From assembly GCA_022709695.1 (NCBI GenBank), contig JAKLII010000001.1, positions 522,881 through 586,880 on the forward strand: a DNA stretch of 64,000 nucleotides. Reading direction: 5' to 3'. The notes beneath the pieces are model-generated. The model worked only from the letters and a program-made list of their open reading frames with translations, was not told where the DNA came from and did not search any database. The stretch's first letter is position 1; every line of letters starts with the position of its first letter. The stretch is from Bacteroidota bacterium. Its GTDB lineage: Bacteria > Bacteroidota > Bacteroidia > Bacteroidales > SKPS01. This document shows, one piece after another, positions 34,364-44,683 of this stretch. Position numbers and translations under genes: made by a program.

Positions 34364-36028
34364 ATGGAACAGACAAAAGGGCTACAGATTATTGAAATCA
34401 TTGATCGTATCTATGAAGAAGCAAGGGATTGCAAGTTAAACCCGTCGTTTTTCGAAAACAACAAAGACGATCTGAAGAACCTGTCGGAATACCTGAATGT
34501 TACACCAAATCAGGCATTGTGGTCTGCTCTCGTCTTCGCCATGGGGATCCAGACAACGGTGGATCTGAGAGATCTGATCCGTTACCTTGATTGCAGCCCT
34601 GTAAAGATATTGAAACACAATCATGAACTTGATGCCCTGTTCGAACTGGGAATTCTTGGAAGGGAAAAGTTACGCCGCAACAGTAAAATAGGTGACAATT
34701 ACGCTGACATGTTATTGAGCAAGCAGGTTTCAGAAGCAATCCTATCGGGTAGTCCCCGTCTGGAAATAAAAAAGGAAATCATTACAGATGTGTTTGATCT
34801 GCTTAACAGAGTTTTTCAGTTAGCGCAGCAACGGAACAATGAAGAGATATCAAGCCGTGAATTGTTTATTCAAACCGAGACCCTTCTGACACAATGCCAT
34901 CAATTCCCTTTGATCAGATGGATTGGCGAAATGAATCTGCCAAAGGAAGATACCTACTTCTTTGTTTATGTCATCTGGAATGCCCTCACAGGTAATGATA
35001 CCACTGATGCGAGCAGGTTGACCGAAAAGATGTTTGATAGTCCTGTAGCACAGGTAAAATACATGCAGCAACTGATTTCTGCTCAAAGCCCGCTGACAGA
35101 AAGGAAACTCATTGAAATTGAACAGGGTTCCTTTTTCAACGAAGCAATTGCCGTACAGACCATGTTGACTATCGGCAAATTAGAAGAATTTGGGTTGAAA
35201 TTTATCAGGGAAAACCAAAAGAACAGTTCCATCCTAACACCTGAGAAAATTACCCACAAAGAACTGATATTCAATCAGGCTGACCAACCCCAACTCTCTT
35301 TGATAAAGGGCTTGTTGACGGATGAGAAAATCCATCAATTGGAGGAGAGATTAGTATCAAGAAAACTCCCCAAAGGAATCACAGTCATGTTGTATGGAGC
35401 ATCAGGTACAGGAAAAACTGAATTTGCACTTCAGATAGCCAAAGAAACCAACAGGCGTATTATGAAGGTGGATATTGCCATGTCAAAATCAAAATGGTTT
35501 GGCGAGAGCGAGAAACTAATCAAGCGATTCTTCACGGAATACAGAACCTATGCACAGGAGTGTGGCAGAACACCCATTTTGCTGTTTAACGAAGCCGACG
35601 GCATCATATCCAAACGAAAGGATGTTGATCAGTCAAGGGTGGCGCAAACGGAAAACGCCATACAGAACATCCTTCTGGAAGAAATTGAAAACTTTGAGGG
35701 GATACTTATAGCCACAACCAATCTTGTGGACAACATAGATGCCGCATTTGAACGGCGATTCCTGTTCAAGGTGAAGTTTAATGTGCCTGATACCAATACA
35801 AAGGCAATGATTTGGGGCTTGAAACTCCCCTGCCTGTCACAGAAACACATTGAATATCTTGCAACCCATTATGATTTCTCTGGTGGTCAGATTGACAATG
35901 TAGCACGCAAGCATGAGATCGACAGCCTGCTGAATGGTGAAACATGCAACTTTGATAAAATTATCCGATATTGTGATGCCGAAACCTTTAACCAGCGTAC
36001 ACAACCCATTGGATTCCTCAAAAACTAA
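34364..36028 (+). CDS. AAA+ ATPase of unknown role
   Basis: With the ATG at 34364 the protein is 554 residues. The N-terminal ~320 residues are helical and unassigned. The AAA domain follows: Walker A GASGTGKT (about 345-352), Walker B ILLFNEADG (about 405-413, with Asn replacing the first acidic residue), sensor ATTN and an arginine pair in AFERRFLF. A C-terminal helical lid ends at SGGQIDNVARKHEI. Such proteins remodel or unfold partners using ATP. The WYL regulator starts 4 bases downstream, so the pair is an operon; this pairing in an accessory island suggests a stress or defence function, which is inference. Confidence 0.85.
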   Translation: MEQTKGLQIIEIIDRIYEEARDCKLNPSFFENNKDDLKNLSEYLNVTPNQALWSALVFAMGIQTTVDLRDLIRYLDCSPVKILKHNHELDALFELGILGREKLRRNSKIGDNYADMLLSKQVSEAILSGSPRLEIKKEIITDVFDLLNRVFQLAQQRNNEEISSRELFIQTETLLTQCHQFPLIRWIGEMNLPKEDTYFFVYVIWNALTGNDTTDASRLTEKMFDSPVAQVKYMQQLISAQSPLTERKLIEIEQGSFFNEAIAVQTMLTIGKLEEFGLKFIRENQKNSSILTPEKITHKELIFNQADQPQLSLIKGLLTDEKIHQLEERLVSRKLPKGITVMLYGASGTGKTEFALQIAKETNRRIMKVDIAMSKSKWFGESEKLIKRFFTEYRTYAQECGRTPILLFNEADGIISKRKDVDQSRVAQTENAIQNILLEEIENFEGILIATTNLVDNIDAAFERRFLFKVKFNVPDTNTKAMIWGLKLPCLSQKHIEYLATHYDFSGGQIDNVARKHEIDSLLNGETCNFDKIIRYCDAETFNQRTQPIGFLKN

Positions 36029-36032
36029 TATC

Positions 36033-36941
36033 ATGTCACGAAGAGAAACCTTGTCCCGTTATGTGCTTATTATCAAGAGGCTGAAAAGGCATCCAGCCAC
36101 CTTTGAAGAGATTGAAGATCATCTTTCCCTTGAATCGGAATTGCAGGATTACCATTTCACGGTATCCAAGCGCACCTTTCAGCGCGATCTGAATGATATC
36201 AGGGCACTCTATAACATTGATATCAGGTATGACTTCTCCAGAAAGGTCTATTACATCGATTACGAAGACCTGCCAGAAGTCAAAGAGCGCATTTTGGAAG
36301 CCTTTGATGTGTTCAACGCACTGAACCTTACCGACCGTTTGTCGCAGCATATCCATTTCGAGAAGCGGCGACCGCAGGGAACGGAAAACCTTTACGGCTT
36401 GCTGCATGCCATCAAACAACAGCATGTGATACGGTTCAGTTACTGGAAGTATGGTGATGAAGAACCGACGGTACGGGAAGTGGAACCTTACGCATTGAAA
36501 GAGTTTAAAAACAGGTGGTATGTGGTTGCCACCGACAGGAATGGGAACAACATCAAAACCTTTGCGCTGGACAGGCTATCCGATTTGGAGATCACCAAGT
36601 TACATTTCACCCCTAAGACTGATTTTGATGTGAATGAGCACTACAGGAACTGTTTCGGCATCATCAGCCCCAATGCAGATAAACCAGAAGAAGTTGTGCT
36701 GGAATTCACCCACTTTCAGGGGAAATACATCAAGTCACTACCGTTTCATGAGACACAACAGATTCTTGAGGACACCAAGGAATGCCTAAAAATCAAACTC
36801 AGAATCTATCTTACCCACGATTTCCTGATGGAGATTCTGTCCTATGGTGCCAACGTGAAGGTGTTGCAACCCCAAAAACTGATAGATGAAGTTGCCAGCA
36901 TCCATAAGGAGTCGTACCAAAAGCACATATCGGTTAGATGA
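36033..36941 (+). CDS. WYL-domain transcriptional regulator
   Basis: The start at 36033 begins MSRRETLSRYVLIIKRLKRH, a winged-helix N-terminus; FTVSKRTFQRDLNDIRALYN is the recognition region. Residues about 120-195 are the WYL domain (IRFSYWKYGDEEPTVREVEPYA ... RWYVVATDRNGN ... KTFALDRLSDLE), with Arg/Tyr residues typical of ligand or nucleic-acid sensing. The 302-residue length is normal. WYL regulators commonly control defence loci in bacteria. The inverted repeat at 34312-34328 in front of its operon is a likely autoregulatory site. Confidence 0.92.
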   Translation: MSRRETLSRYVLIIKRLKRHPATFEEIEDHLSLESELQDYHFTVSKRTFQRDLNDIRALYNIDIRYDFSRKVYYIDYEDLPEVKERILEAFDVFNALNLTDRLSQHIHFEKRRPQGTENLYGLLHAIKQQHVIRFSYWKYGDEEPTVREVEPYALKEFKNRWYVVATDRNGNNIKTFALDRLSDLEITKLHFTPKTDFDVNEHYRNCFGIISPNADKPEEVVLEFTHFQGKYIKSLPFHETQQILEDTKECLKIKLRIYLTHDFLMEILSYGANVKVLQPQKLIDEVASIHKESYQKHISVR

Positions 36942-36968
36942 ACAGTTCCTAGTTACCTACCCCACCGA

Positions 36969-37000
36969 TTTGCACATGAAAAGAATGTGCTTTATATTTG
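36969..37000 (+). promoter_or_regulatory. Consensus promoter of the DUF2130 gene
   Basis: TTTG (36969-36972), a 20-base spacer and TATATTTG (36993-37000), 93 bases before the start codon. Confidence 0.65.
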
Positions 37001-37093
37001 CTTGATGTCCATATGTTCTACCACCTCAACTATGCTTAAATAAACCATATTTCTTTAAAATGCCTCTGATAATCAACTCCATTTGATCATATT

Positions 37094-38320
37094 ATGGAAA
37101 GTTCAACCATCAACTGCCCCCACTGTGGCGGAACCATTGATGTCAACGAGGTAATCTACGACAACCTTCAGAAGCAGTTCCTTCAGAAAGAATCTGAACT
37201 GAAACAGCAACTGGAACTGAAGCAGCAGCAACTGAATGAGCAGCAACAGCGGATTCAAAAGCGGATTCAGGAAGGTGTGCGGGAGTCACTGAAACAGGAA
37301 CGCGAAAAACTGACCCAACAGATTCGGCAAGACATACAGTCCGAACAATCCGAACAGATCAGTTCACTCACCGAGCAGTTAAAGGAACAATCACAAAAAG
37401 TTAAGGGGTTGTATGCCGCACAGGCACAGATCGAGCAGTTGAAACGGGAAAAGGATGAACTATCTGATAAACTGAAGGCGGAAGCCCAACAGATGATCAA
37501 TGAGACGTTAACAATGGAACGGGACAAGATTCGCAAAACCATTGAGGATGCCAATGCGCTGAAACTTCTGGATAAGGAGCATGTAATTCAGCAACTGAAA
37601 GATCAGTTAACCATTGCCCAGCGCAAAGCAGAACAAGGTTCCATGCAGTCTCAAGGTGAGGTTCAGGAACTGATGATTGAGGAGTGGTTGAGACTGTCAT
37701 TCCCGTTTGATACCATTGATGAGGTGAGGAAGGGAGTAAATGGTGCCGATACCATACAGACGGTGAACAACCGAAACCGTATCAACTGCGGTAAAATCTA
37801 TTATGAATCCAAGAGAACCAAAACCTTTAGTGCTGAATGGGTGCCCAAACTGAGGAAGGATATGATTGGCATCGGTGCTGACATTGGTGTGATTGTTACC
37901 ACAGCCCGTCCTAAGGGTATGGATTGTATTGGTCAAATGGAGGGCATCTGGATCTGCACCTTTGAGGAGTTAAAGGGGTTGGCTCCAGTGCTTCGGGACA
38001 CCATCTTACGGGTGAGCGATGTGATGGAGCACCAGCAGCATAAGGGCGATAAAATGGTGATGCTCTATAACTACTTAACCTCATCCGAGTTCAAGATGGT
38101 GCTGGAGTCCATACTGACTGGTTTCGATGCGATGCAGCAAACCCTTATACAAGAAAAGAGAGCCATGGAGAAGCTCTGGAAGCAACGTGAGAAACAAATT
38201 GAAGCGGTATTACTCAACACCACCCACTTCTATGGTTCCATCAAGGGCATTGCTGGTGCCGCCGTGCCAGACATAAAGATGCTGGAGTTGGATAGTGGGG
38301 ATGATGATGGGGTGGAATAG
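37094..38320 (+). CDS. DUF2130 protein (coiled coil plus nuclease-like domain)
   Basis: The 408-residue protein opens with a CPHCGG zinc-ribbon-like motif (Cys8, Cys11), runs through a long Gln/Glu/Lys-rich coiled coil (about 28-175), and ends in the DUF2130 domain, with KIYYESKRTKTFSAEWVPKL and DIGVIVTTARPKGMD. The D/E..ESKRT arrangement resembles a PD-(D/E)XK nuclease core, so DNA binding or cleavage is plausible; this is inferred. Decayed partial copies of its 3' half occur at 44338 and 48133. Confidence 0.87.
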   Translation: MESSTINCPHCGGTIDVNEVIYDNLQKQFLQKESELKQQLELKQQQLNEQQQRIQKRIQEGVRESLKQEREKLTQQIRQDIQSEQSEQISSLTEQLKEQSQKVKGLYAAQAQIEQLKREKDELSDKLKAEAQQMINETLTMERDKIRKTIEDANALKLLDKEHVIQQLKDQLTIAQRKAEQGSMQSQGEVQELMIEEWLRLSFPFDTIDEVRKGVNGADTIQTVNNRNRINCGKIYYESKRTKTFSAEWVPKLRKDMIGIGADIGVIVTTARPKGMDCIGQMEGIWICTFEELKGLAPVLRDTILRVSDVMEHQQHKGDKMVMLYNYLTSSEFKMVLESILTGFDAMQQTLIQEKRAMEKLWKQREKQIEAVLLNTTHFYGSIKGIAGAAVPDIKMLELDSGDDDGVE

Positions 38321-38455
38321 ACTGATTGCACTATCCCTAGCAGAATATTGGATAAGTATTGCCAATCGGCTGAAACATATTGGTTACCTGAGCAGAAACA
38401 GTGGTTTAAGTCGTACATTTATGCCCGTCATCGTTTTGCCTTAAAAACCATAGAC

Positions 38456-41400
38456 ATGAAAAAGCATATTCTATTCCTTTGGCTATTGCTGGCTGGTATT
38501 TCCCTTGCTACAGCACAGGTCAACAATCAAGCACTGGTCGATCAGTACAACCAAAACATCAAGAGTTCAGCCACCATATCATTCGAAGAGAACAAGGGTC
38601 AGGTGAAGGATCAGCACTGGCAGCCACGTCCCGATGTGTTGTTCAGCGGTGAATCCAACGGTTTGGTGTATCACATACGTGGGAATGGCATCAGTTATCA
38701 GTTATCAAGGGTGGAAAGTTGGAAGGAAGAGGATGATCGTTTCGGTTTACCCAAGATTGATAGTATGGAACGCAGAATGATACCAGATGAAATTGGCATT
38801 TACAGGATAGATGTGAACTGGTTGAATGCAAACCAAAACTGTGAAGTGGTTAGAGGCAAGGCGCTTCACGGCTATACCAACTATTACAATGTACCAGATG
38901 GGGTTGAACCAGCCTTGAATGTGTTGAAATACGAAGATATTAAATTTAAAAATGTCTGGAAGGGGGTTGATCTGCACTATTTCAGCCGAGATGGGCAATT
39001 GGAAAGTGACTGGATTATGGAGCATGCTGAAGATTACAGTCAGATACGGTTTGAGGTAAAGGGTGCCGAATTGAGCATTGATGAAGAAGGTTATCTGATT
39101 ATGAATACACCGTTTGGTGAAATACGCGAAGGCAGATTAAAGGTTTTTCAGAATGGGAAAGAGTTGCAATCAGAATGGGTGCTGAATGGGAATAAGGTTT
39201 CCTTCAAAATTCTTGGTTATGAATGGGGAAAGTCATTACGCATTGACCCACCAACCAGAATCTGGGGAACATATTATGGTATAACAGGTACGGTAAAAGG
39301 GAGAGACTGTGCATTAGATAGCCAAAATAACATTTATATCGTAGGATATCTCAACACCCAGAATACAATTGCCACAATCGGATCACATCAAGAATTATAT
39401 GCAGGGGGGGGTTGGGATGCTTTTCTTGTTAAATTTGATTCCAATGGGGTGAGACTTTGGGGAACCTATTATGGAGGATCTAGTGGTGATCAAGGCGACG
39501 GCTGTGCAACAGATAGCCAAAATAATATTTACCTCGTTGGATGGACATCCTCCTTAAGCGCAATTTCCACAATTGGGTCACATCAAGAAATAAAAGGAGG
39601 GACTAGTATGATGTCGAATGCTTTTCTTGTAAAATTTAATTCCAACGGCGTAAGGCAGTGGGGAACATATTATGGCGGATCATCTGGTGCAGATGCTCGC
39701 GCCTGTGCAACTGATAGTCAAAATAATATTTACCTCGTTGGAAACACACAATCCTCAAATGCAATTGCCACAATTGGTGCACATCAAGATTTAATTGGAG
39801 GGAGCACTGATGCATTTCTGGTAAAATTTAATGCCAATGGCGTAAGACTTTGGGGAACCTATTATGGTGGAACATCAAGTGAATTTCTTAATGACTGTAA
39901 AACCGATAGTCAGAATAACATTTTCATCGTGGGAGAGACAATATCCTCAAATGCAATTGCCACAATTGGTGCTCATCAAGTAACCATTGGAGGGGGTGAA
40001 GATGCTTATCTTGTTAAATTTGATTCTAATGGGGTAAGGCAGTGGGGAACATATTATGGAGGATTAAGTAATGAAGATGGTTATGGCTGTGCGACAGATA
40101 GTCAAAACAACATCTTCATCACTGGAGTTGCATACTCAACTAATGCGATTGCCACAATTGGTGCACATCAACCAACAGGAGGGGGAAGTTATGATGCTTT
40201 TCTTGTTAAATTTGATTCTAATGGCGTAAGGCAATGGGGAACATACTATGGTGGAGGAAGTTCTGAATATGGTTACGGCTGTTCAACAGATAGTCAAAAT
40301 AACATTTATCTCACAGGACAAACTTCATCCGCCACTGCAATTGCAACAATTGGTGCTTATCAAGATACAAAATATGGGGGCGCTGATGCATTTCTGGCAA
40401 AATTTAATTCCAATGGCATAAGGCAATGGGGAACCTTTTACGGCGGAACAGGCGGTGAGATTAGTTACGCCTGTAGAACTGATAGTCAAAATAACATTTT
40501 CATCGTTGGAGAGACAACATCCTCAAATGCAATTGCCACAGTTGGAGCACATCAAGAAACAATAGGTGGTGGGAGTCCTGCTTTTCTTACAAAATTTCTT
40601 GGATGTTTGTCAAATTTACAGGCATCAGTTACAGCACCGAACGGCAATAGTTTTTGCCTTGGTGATAGTCTGATTCTTACAGCCAATTCTGGAATAGGTT
40701 ATAATTACCAATGGTTATTAAATGGACAATATATCATTGGGGAAAATAACTATAATTTATATGCATCTCAAGGAGGCAGTTACTCTGTTCAGATTATTGA
40801 CAGCACAAGTTGTTATTCCCTTTCTGCTGCTGTGGGTGTTACCGTCAATCCATTGCCATCGGCAACCATCACTCCCAGCAGTTCCTTATCATTTTGTCAG
40901 GGAGACAGTGTGACTCTATCAGGTACAACTGGTACTGGCTTAACCTATCAATGGAAAATGAACGGAACTAATATCATCGGTGCAACCACTCAAGCATATG
41001 TTGCCAACCAGTCAGGTCAATATTCCGTTGTGGTTACCAATGCCAGCAACTGTTCACAGACCTCTGCCAACACTACGGTTACAGTAAATCTTTTGCCAAC
41101 AGCAACCATTTCCGCTGGAGGTACAACAATCTTCTGTCAGGGGAACAATGTTCTGTTAAGTGCCAATACTGGTGCTGGGTTGACCTATCAATGGAAACGT
41201 GATGGAACCAATATATCTGGCGCCAGCAGTTCAACCTATTCTGCTACGCTTACGGGAAATTATACCGCACTGGTCACCAACCAATACTTCTGTCAAACAC
41301 TTTCTTCTCCTATTGGGGTTACTGTGAATCCATTGCCGTTATCTACCATCACCGCTGGCGGACCACTGGCGTTCTGTCTGGGAAATGAGGTTACGCTTAA

Positions 41401-42883
41401 CGCAAATACTGGTGTAGGCTTGACCTACCAATGGAAGCAGAATGGCACACCGATATCAAGTGCCACCACATCATCGCTTATTGCGAATCAAAATGGCGCC
41501 TATACCGTTTTGGTGACGGATTCATTGAACTGTTCGAAAGAATCAACGCCAGCCAATGTAACGGTACATCAGCCACCCACCGCTGTGCTAACACCAAACG
41601 GTGCCACAGCCTTTTGTTATGGAGATGCGGTGACACTAAATGCCAATACAGGAGCAGGATTGAGTTACCAGTGGTTTATGAATAACATGCCTTTTACCAA
41701 CTCTCAATCCTCCTATATCGTAACACAACCCGCAGGATATCATGTTGTGATAACGAATTCCTATAACTGTAAAGACACATCATCCATAATTCAGGTAATA
41801 GTACACCCCTTGCCATCAGCCTTGGTATCGGTTGCAGGTGATCATTTTTGCCAAGGGGATACCATGTGGTACAGTGCCAATGTCGGTCTTGGCTTATCCT
41901 ATCTGTGGTATCGCAATGGAACAGCCCTGCCAACCGATACAAACAGTTTGTTTGGCGCTACATCATCGGGTCAATATTATGTTGTTGTAACAGATATAAA
42001 TAGTTGCCAGAAGTCTTCTGATACGCTGGAACTGCTCAATTATATACCCTATGAAGGTGAGAAAATCTGTGCCGTAACGCTGGATTCAGCAACTGCAAAG
42101 AACCTAATTGTCTGGGAGAAAGCAATCGGCAAAAGGATCATGCAATACAGGATATATAGGGAAGGTGCAATAACAGGTCAGTACAATCTGTTGGGAAGTA
42201 CTCCCTATAATGCTTTCAGCACTTTTGTGGATACTGGTGCAAATCCGTTGCAGCAAAGTTACAGGTACAAATTGTCCATACTGGATTCCTGTGGCAACGA
42301 ATCATCGTTAAGCCCCATGCATAAAACCAACCACTTGGCTTCCAACATGGGAGCCAGCGGTGAAATCAACCTTCAGTGGACTCCGTATGAAGGTGCGACT
42401 TACCAAACCCACAAGGTTCTAAGAAGCAATGCTGGCAGTCCATTCACACTAATAGGTCAGGTAGCAGGGAACATGTATTCATTCACAGACCTTACACCAC
42501 CCATTGGTCAAAACCGATACTTTGTTGAAATTGAAGTGGATGGAGGTTGTACCCCAACTATCGGCAAAGGTATCAGTTTTTCCACCGTTCAATCCAATAG
42601 GGTAGCCATGAATGTCATTGGTATTCCTTCCATTGATGTCGAAACCCATTTTAGGATCTACCCCAACCCAGCCAAAGACGAAGTAACCATCCAATCTTCT
42701 GTCAACTTATCCGATGCATCCTATGAGTTGCTGGATATACTGGGCAGGACAGTGCTTAACGGTTCCATCACATCTGATGAAACCAAGATAAACATTGGCA
42801 AACTTTCAACAGGTGTATATCTGCTGACAGTAAGCAGCGATGACAGACAGATGAAGCAAACCATCAAGTTGGTGGTGGAGTAG
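38456..42883 (+). CDS. Giant T9SS-secreted SBBP-propeller/Ig-repeat protein
   Basis: With the start at 38456 (signal peptide ending ATAQ) the protein is 1475 residues. An N-terminal domain (FEENKGQV ... RIDPPTRIWGTYYG) is the one that usually precedes SBBP repeats. Seven SBBP repeats follow (each with DSQNNI(Y/F), (I/A)TIG(A/S)HQ, AFLVKF, GTYYGG; about 39.3-40.6 kb), then six Ig-like repeats with FCxGDxVTL and YQWxxNG, a fibronectin-like region, and a T9SS sorting domain (FRIYPNPAKDEVTI ... STGVYLLTV). It is predicted to sit on the cell surface as an adhesion or binding protein. Repeats are near-identical at DNA level, so copy number may vary. Confidence 0.92.
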   Translation: MKKHILFLWLLLAGISLATAQVNNQALVDQYNQNIKSSATISFEENKGQVKDQHWQPRPDVLFSGESNGLVYHIRGNGISYQLSRVESWKEEDDRFGLPKIDSMERRMIPDEIGIYRIDVNWLNANQNCEVVRGKALHGYTNYYNVPDGVEPALNVLKYEDIKFKNVWKGVDLHYFSRDGQLESDWIMEHAEDYSQIRFEVKGAELSIDEEGYLIMNTPFGEIREGRLKVFQNGKELQSEWVLNGNKVSFKILGYEWGKSLRIDPPTRIWGTYYGITGTVKGRDCALDSQNNIYIVGYLNTQNTIATIGSHQELYAGGGWDAFLVKFDSNGVRLWGTYYGGSSGDQGDGCATDSQNNIYLVGWTSSLSAISTIGSHQEIKGGTSMMSNAFLVKFNSNGVRQWGTYYGGSSGADARACATDSQNNIYLVGNTQSSNAIATIGAHQDLIGGSTDAFLVKFNANGVRLWGTYYGGTSSEFLNDCKTDSQNNIFIVGETISSNAIATIGAHQVTIGGGEDAYLVKFDSNGVRQWGTYYGGLSNEDGYGCATDSQNNIFITGVAYSTNAIATIGAHQPTGGGSYDAFLVKFDSNGVRQWGTYYGGGSSEYGYGCSTDSQNNIYLTGQTSSATAIATIGAYQDTKYGGADAFLAKFNSNGIRQWGTFYGGTGGEISYACRTDSQNNIFIVGETTSSNAIATVGAHQETIGGGSPAFLTKFLGCLSNLQASVTAPNGNSFCLGDSLILTANSGIGYNYQWLLNGQYIIGENNYNLYASQGGSYSVQIIDSTSCYSLSAAVGVTVNPLPSATITPSSSLSFCQGDSVTLSGTTGTGLTYQWKMNGTNIIGATTQAYVANQSGQYSVVVTNASNCSQTSANTTVTVNLLPTATISAGGTTIFCQGNNVLLSANTGAGLTYQWKRDGTNISGASSSTYSATLTGNYTALVTNQYFCQTLSSPIGVTVNPLPLSTITAGGPLAFCLGNEVTLNANTGVGLTYQWKQNGTPISSATTSSLIANQNGAYTVLVTDSLNCSKESTPANVTVHQPPTAVLTPNGATAFCYGDAVTLNANTGAGLSYQWFMNNMPFTNSQSSYIVTQPAGYHVVITNSYNCKDTSSIIQVIVHPLPSALVSVAGDHFCQGDTMWYSANVGLGLSYLWYRNGTALPTDTNSLFGATSSGQYYVVVTDINSCQKSSDTLELLNYIPYEGEKICAVTLDSATAKNLIVWEKAIGKRIMQYRIYREGAITGQYNLLGSTPYNAFSTFVDTGANPLQQSYRYKLSILDSCGNESSLSPMHKTNHLASNMGASGEINLQWTPYEGATYQTHKVLRSNAGSPFTLIGQVAGNMYSFTDLTPPIGQNRYFVEIEVDGGCTPTIGKGISFSTVQSNRVAMNVIGIPSIDVETHFRIYPNPAKDEVTIQSSVNLSDASYELLDILGRTVLNGSITSDETKINIGKLSTGVYLLTVSSDDRQMKQTIKLVVE

Positions 42884-42976
42884 TTTTTTGTTGAAAGAGA
42901 GGAATAAATATGAAATATGTGATTTGCTATAGATCAAAACAACCAAAATTAATGGCAATCAAAAATAAACTTAAAT

Positions 42977-44170
42977 ATGGATAATAATTCATTAGAGAGT
43001 ATTTTACTTCAAATAAAAGGTGTTAAGAAAAAATACGAAGAGATTGAAAAAATTAAGTGCGAAAAATTCAACATTTTCAGCATCCTGAATCTGGAATCAG
43101 ATGAAGTTCGACTTCATTCGAAATTTATATCCGAATTGTTAAACACACAAGGATCGCATTTACAAGGCGATGCCTTTTTGAAATTGTTCCTCAAATTTCT
43201 GCCAAATTATCATTTTAACTGCGAAAACGTAAAAGTAGAAACAGAAAAAGCCACGCAATATAATAGAAGAATAGATATCCACATCAAAAACAATAAAAAT
43301 CAATTGATTATAATTGAGAACAAAATTTATGCGCCTGATCTCGAAAATCAACTTTATAATTATCATAATTATGCAGAAGAAAATTGTGAAAATTTCAGAT
43401 TAATTTACCTCACGCTTAAAGGAACCGAACCAAATATAATCAGTACGGGGAATAAACTCAAAAAAGATGAACACTACATTTGTTTATCCTATAAAGATGT
43501 TATTACACAATGGATATCCGACTGCCAAAAAGAAGTTTTTGATCTGCCTATAATAAGAGAAACCTTAAAACAATATCTGTTGGTTATTAACTCATTGACA
43601 AATCAATCATCAAACAAAAAATACATCATGGAACTTGTCGAACTTTTAAAAACCAAGGATTTTTACTTACAAGTAGGTCATATAAATCAGGCAATGAAAG
43701 AATTAAAAATATTGTCTCTTGCAGAATTGTTTGAGGAATTTGAGGAACAATTAACAGAATTTAAAATTAAATACAGGGATGAGGAGCCAAATGATTATCA
43801 CAAATTGTCAAGAGAATATTATGAAAACAATCTTAAAATATTTGGCATTCATATAGAGATACCCAATTCTGATTATATACTCAAAGTAGAAATTAATAAC
43901 ACAATTTATTTGACCTTTAAAAAATTACAAGGCGAACAGATAGTAGATATTGATGAAATTGATGCTGGAGAAATAAAATTGAAAAATATCCAACTTGGCT
44001 ATGAAACTCTCGGTGGTTATTGGTTTAGACCTAACATTGCCAACAATGACTTAAGGTTTAAAGACCCAAAAGATCACCAGTTAAAAATATTCATAGATAT
44101 GGATGAGAGAAGCAGGTGGATTAATGATTATATTGAAGACATTAAATTAATACTCGCCAAATTTATTTAG
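42977..44170 (+). CDS. PD-(D/E)XK nuclease-family protein (PDDEXK_4-like)
   Basis: The active-site pattern is visible: Asp100 in RRIDIHI followed by Glu114-Asn-Lys116 in IIIENKI, with an upstream LHSKFISELLNTQGSHLQGD segment characteristic of the PDDEXK_4 group. The 397-residue protein also has a C-terminal domain with no recognised family. It is a predicted DNA endonuclease or phage-defence protein of the cytoplasm. It is AT-rich, has no partner gene adjacent, and is followed by recombinase and DUF2130 relics. Confidence 0.85.
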   Translation: MDNNSLESILLQIKGVKKKYEEIEKIKCEKFNIFSILNLESDEVRLHSKFISELLNTQGSHLQGDAFLKLFLKFLPNYHFNCENVKVETEKATQYNRRIDIHIKNNKNQLIIIENKIYAPDLENQLYNYHNYAEENCENFRLIYLTLKGTEPNIISTGNKLKKDEHYICLSYKDVITQWISDCQKEVFDLPIIRETLKQYLLVINSLTNQSSNKKYIMELVELLKTKDFYLQVGHINQAMKELKILSLAELFEEFEEQLTEFKIKYRDEEPNDYHKLSREYYENNLKIFGIHIEIPNSDYILKVEINNTIYLTFKKLQGEQIVDIDEIDAGEIKLKNIQLGYETLGGYWFRPNIANNDLRFKDPKDHQLKIFIDMDERSRWINDYIEDIKLILAKFI

Positions 44171-44239
44171 TCGTTTTCTTGCAGTCAATAATCCCCCTTG
44201 CATAAAACATTTCATCCCTACCCTAATCATCTGAAAGCA

Positions 44240-44313
44240 CATCTTCCTAATCTTGATGATGGTATTGGGTTGCACACCGCAAAATTTAGCGGCTTGTCAT
44301 GGCATTTGAGGTA
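44240..44313 (-). pseudogene. Recombinase 3'-end relic 1
   Basis: On the minus strand it encodes AAKFCGVQPNTIIKIRKM, clearly related to the intact recombinase C-terminal helix-turn-helix AAKLSGVHPNTITKIRKL (51.2 kb). No catalytic domain remains. It has diverged more than relics 2 and 3. Confidence 0.75.
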
Positions 44314-44337
44314 CTTATGGATTTACAAACCTCCCCT

Positions 44338-44447
44338 CCCTCATCCGAATTCTAGATGGTGCTAGGACATTCGGACAGGTTTTGATGCCATTAGGAACGG
44401 GAATAACTGATTGAAACGGTGCTGATGAATACCACACACTTCGAGAA
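44338..44447 (+). pseudogene. DUF2130 gene relic 1 (internally deleted)
   Basis: ctcatccgaattctagatgg matches the DUF2130 gene at about 38080-38100 (cctcatccgagttcaagatg), and gattgaaacggtgctgatga then matches the segment at about 38200 (aattgaagcggtattactca). Around 100 bases between these are missing. Stops and frame changes make it non-functional. Beyond it, to 44683, there is no gene; TATCTTTA at 44523-44530 may be the promoter of the next gene. Confidence 0.7.
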
Positions 44448-44683
44448 TGCCCCGAGCACAAAGGCTTTTGCGAAAAGTTTTGCTTTGCTATACATTCTGC
44501 TTGACTTTTGTACATTACGTTGTATCTTTACCCATACAAATTTAGAAAAGAACCACTTAGACTGACAGTAGACATATGCAGGTTATCTAAATGTAAAATA
44601 GTTGTAGGCTTTCAATAGAAACAGAATCAGTCGGAATAAACATAAAAGAGACCATAAACGTAAGTAACCCTAAAAAAAATAAA

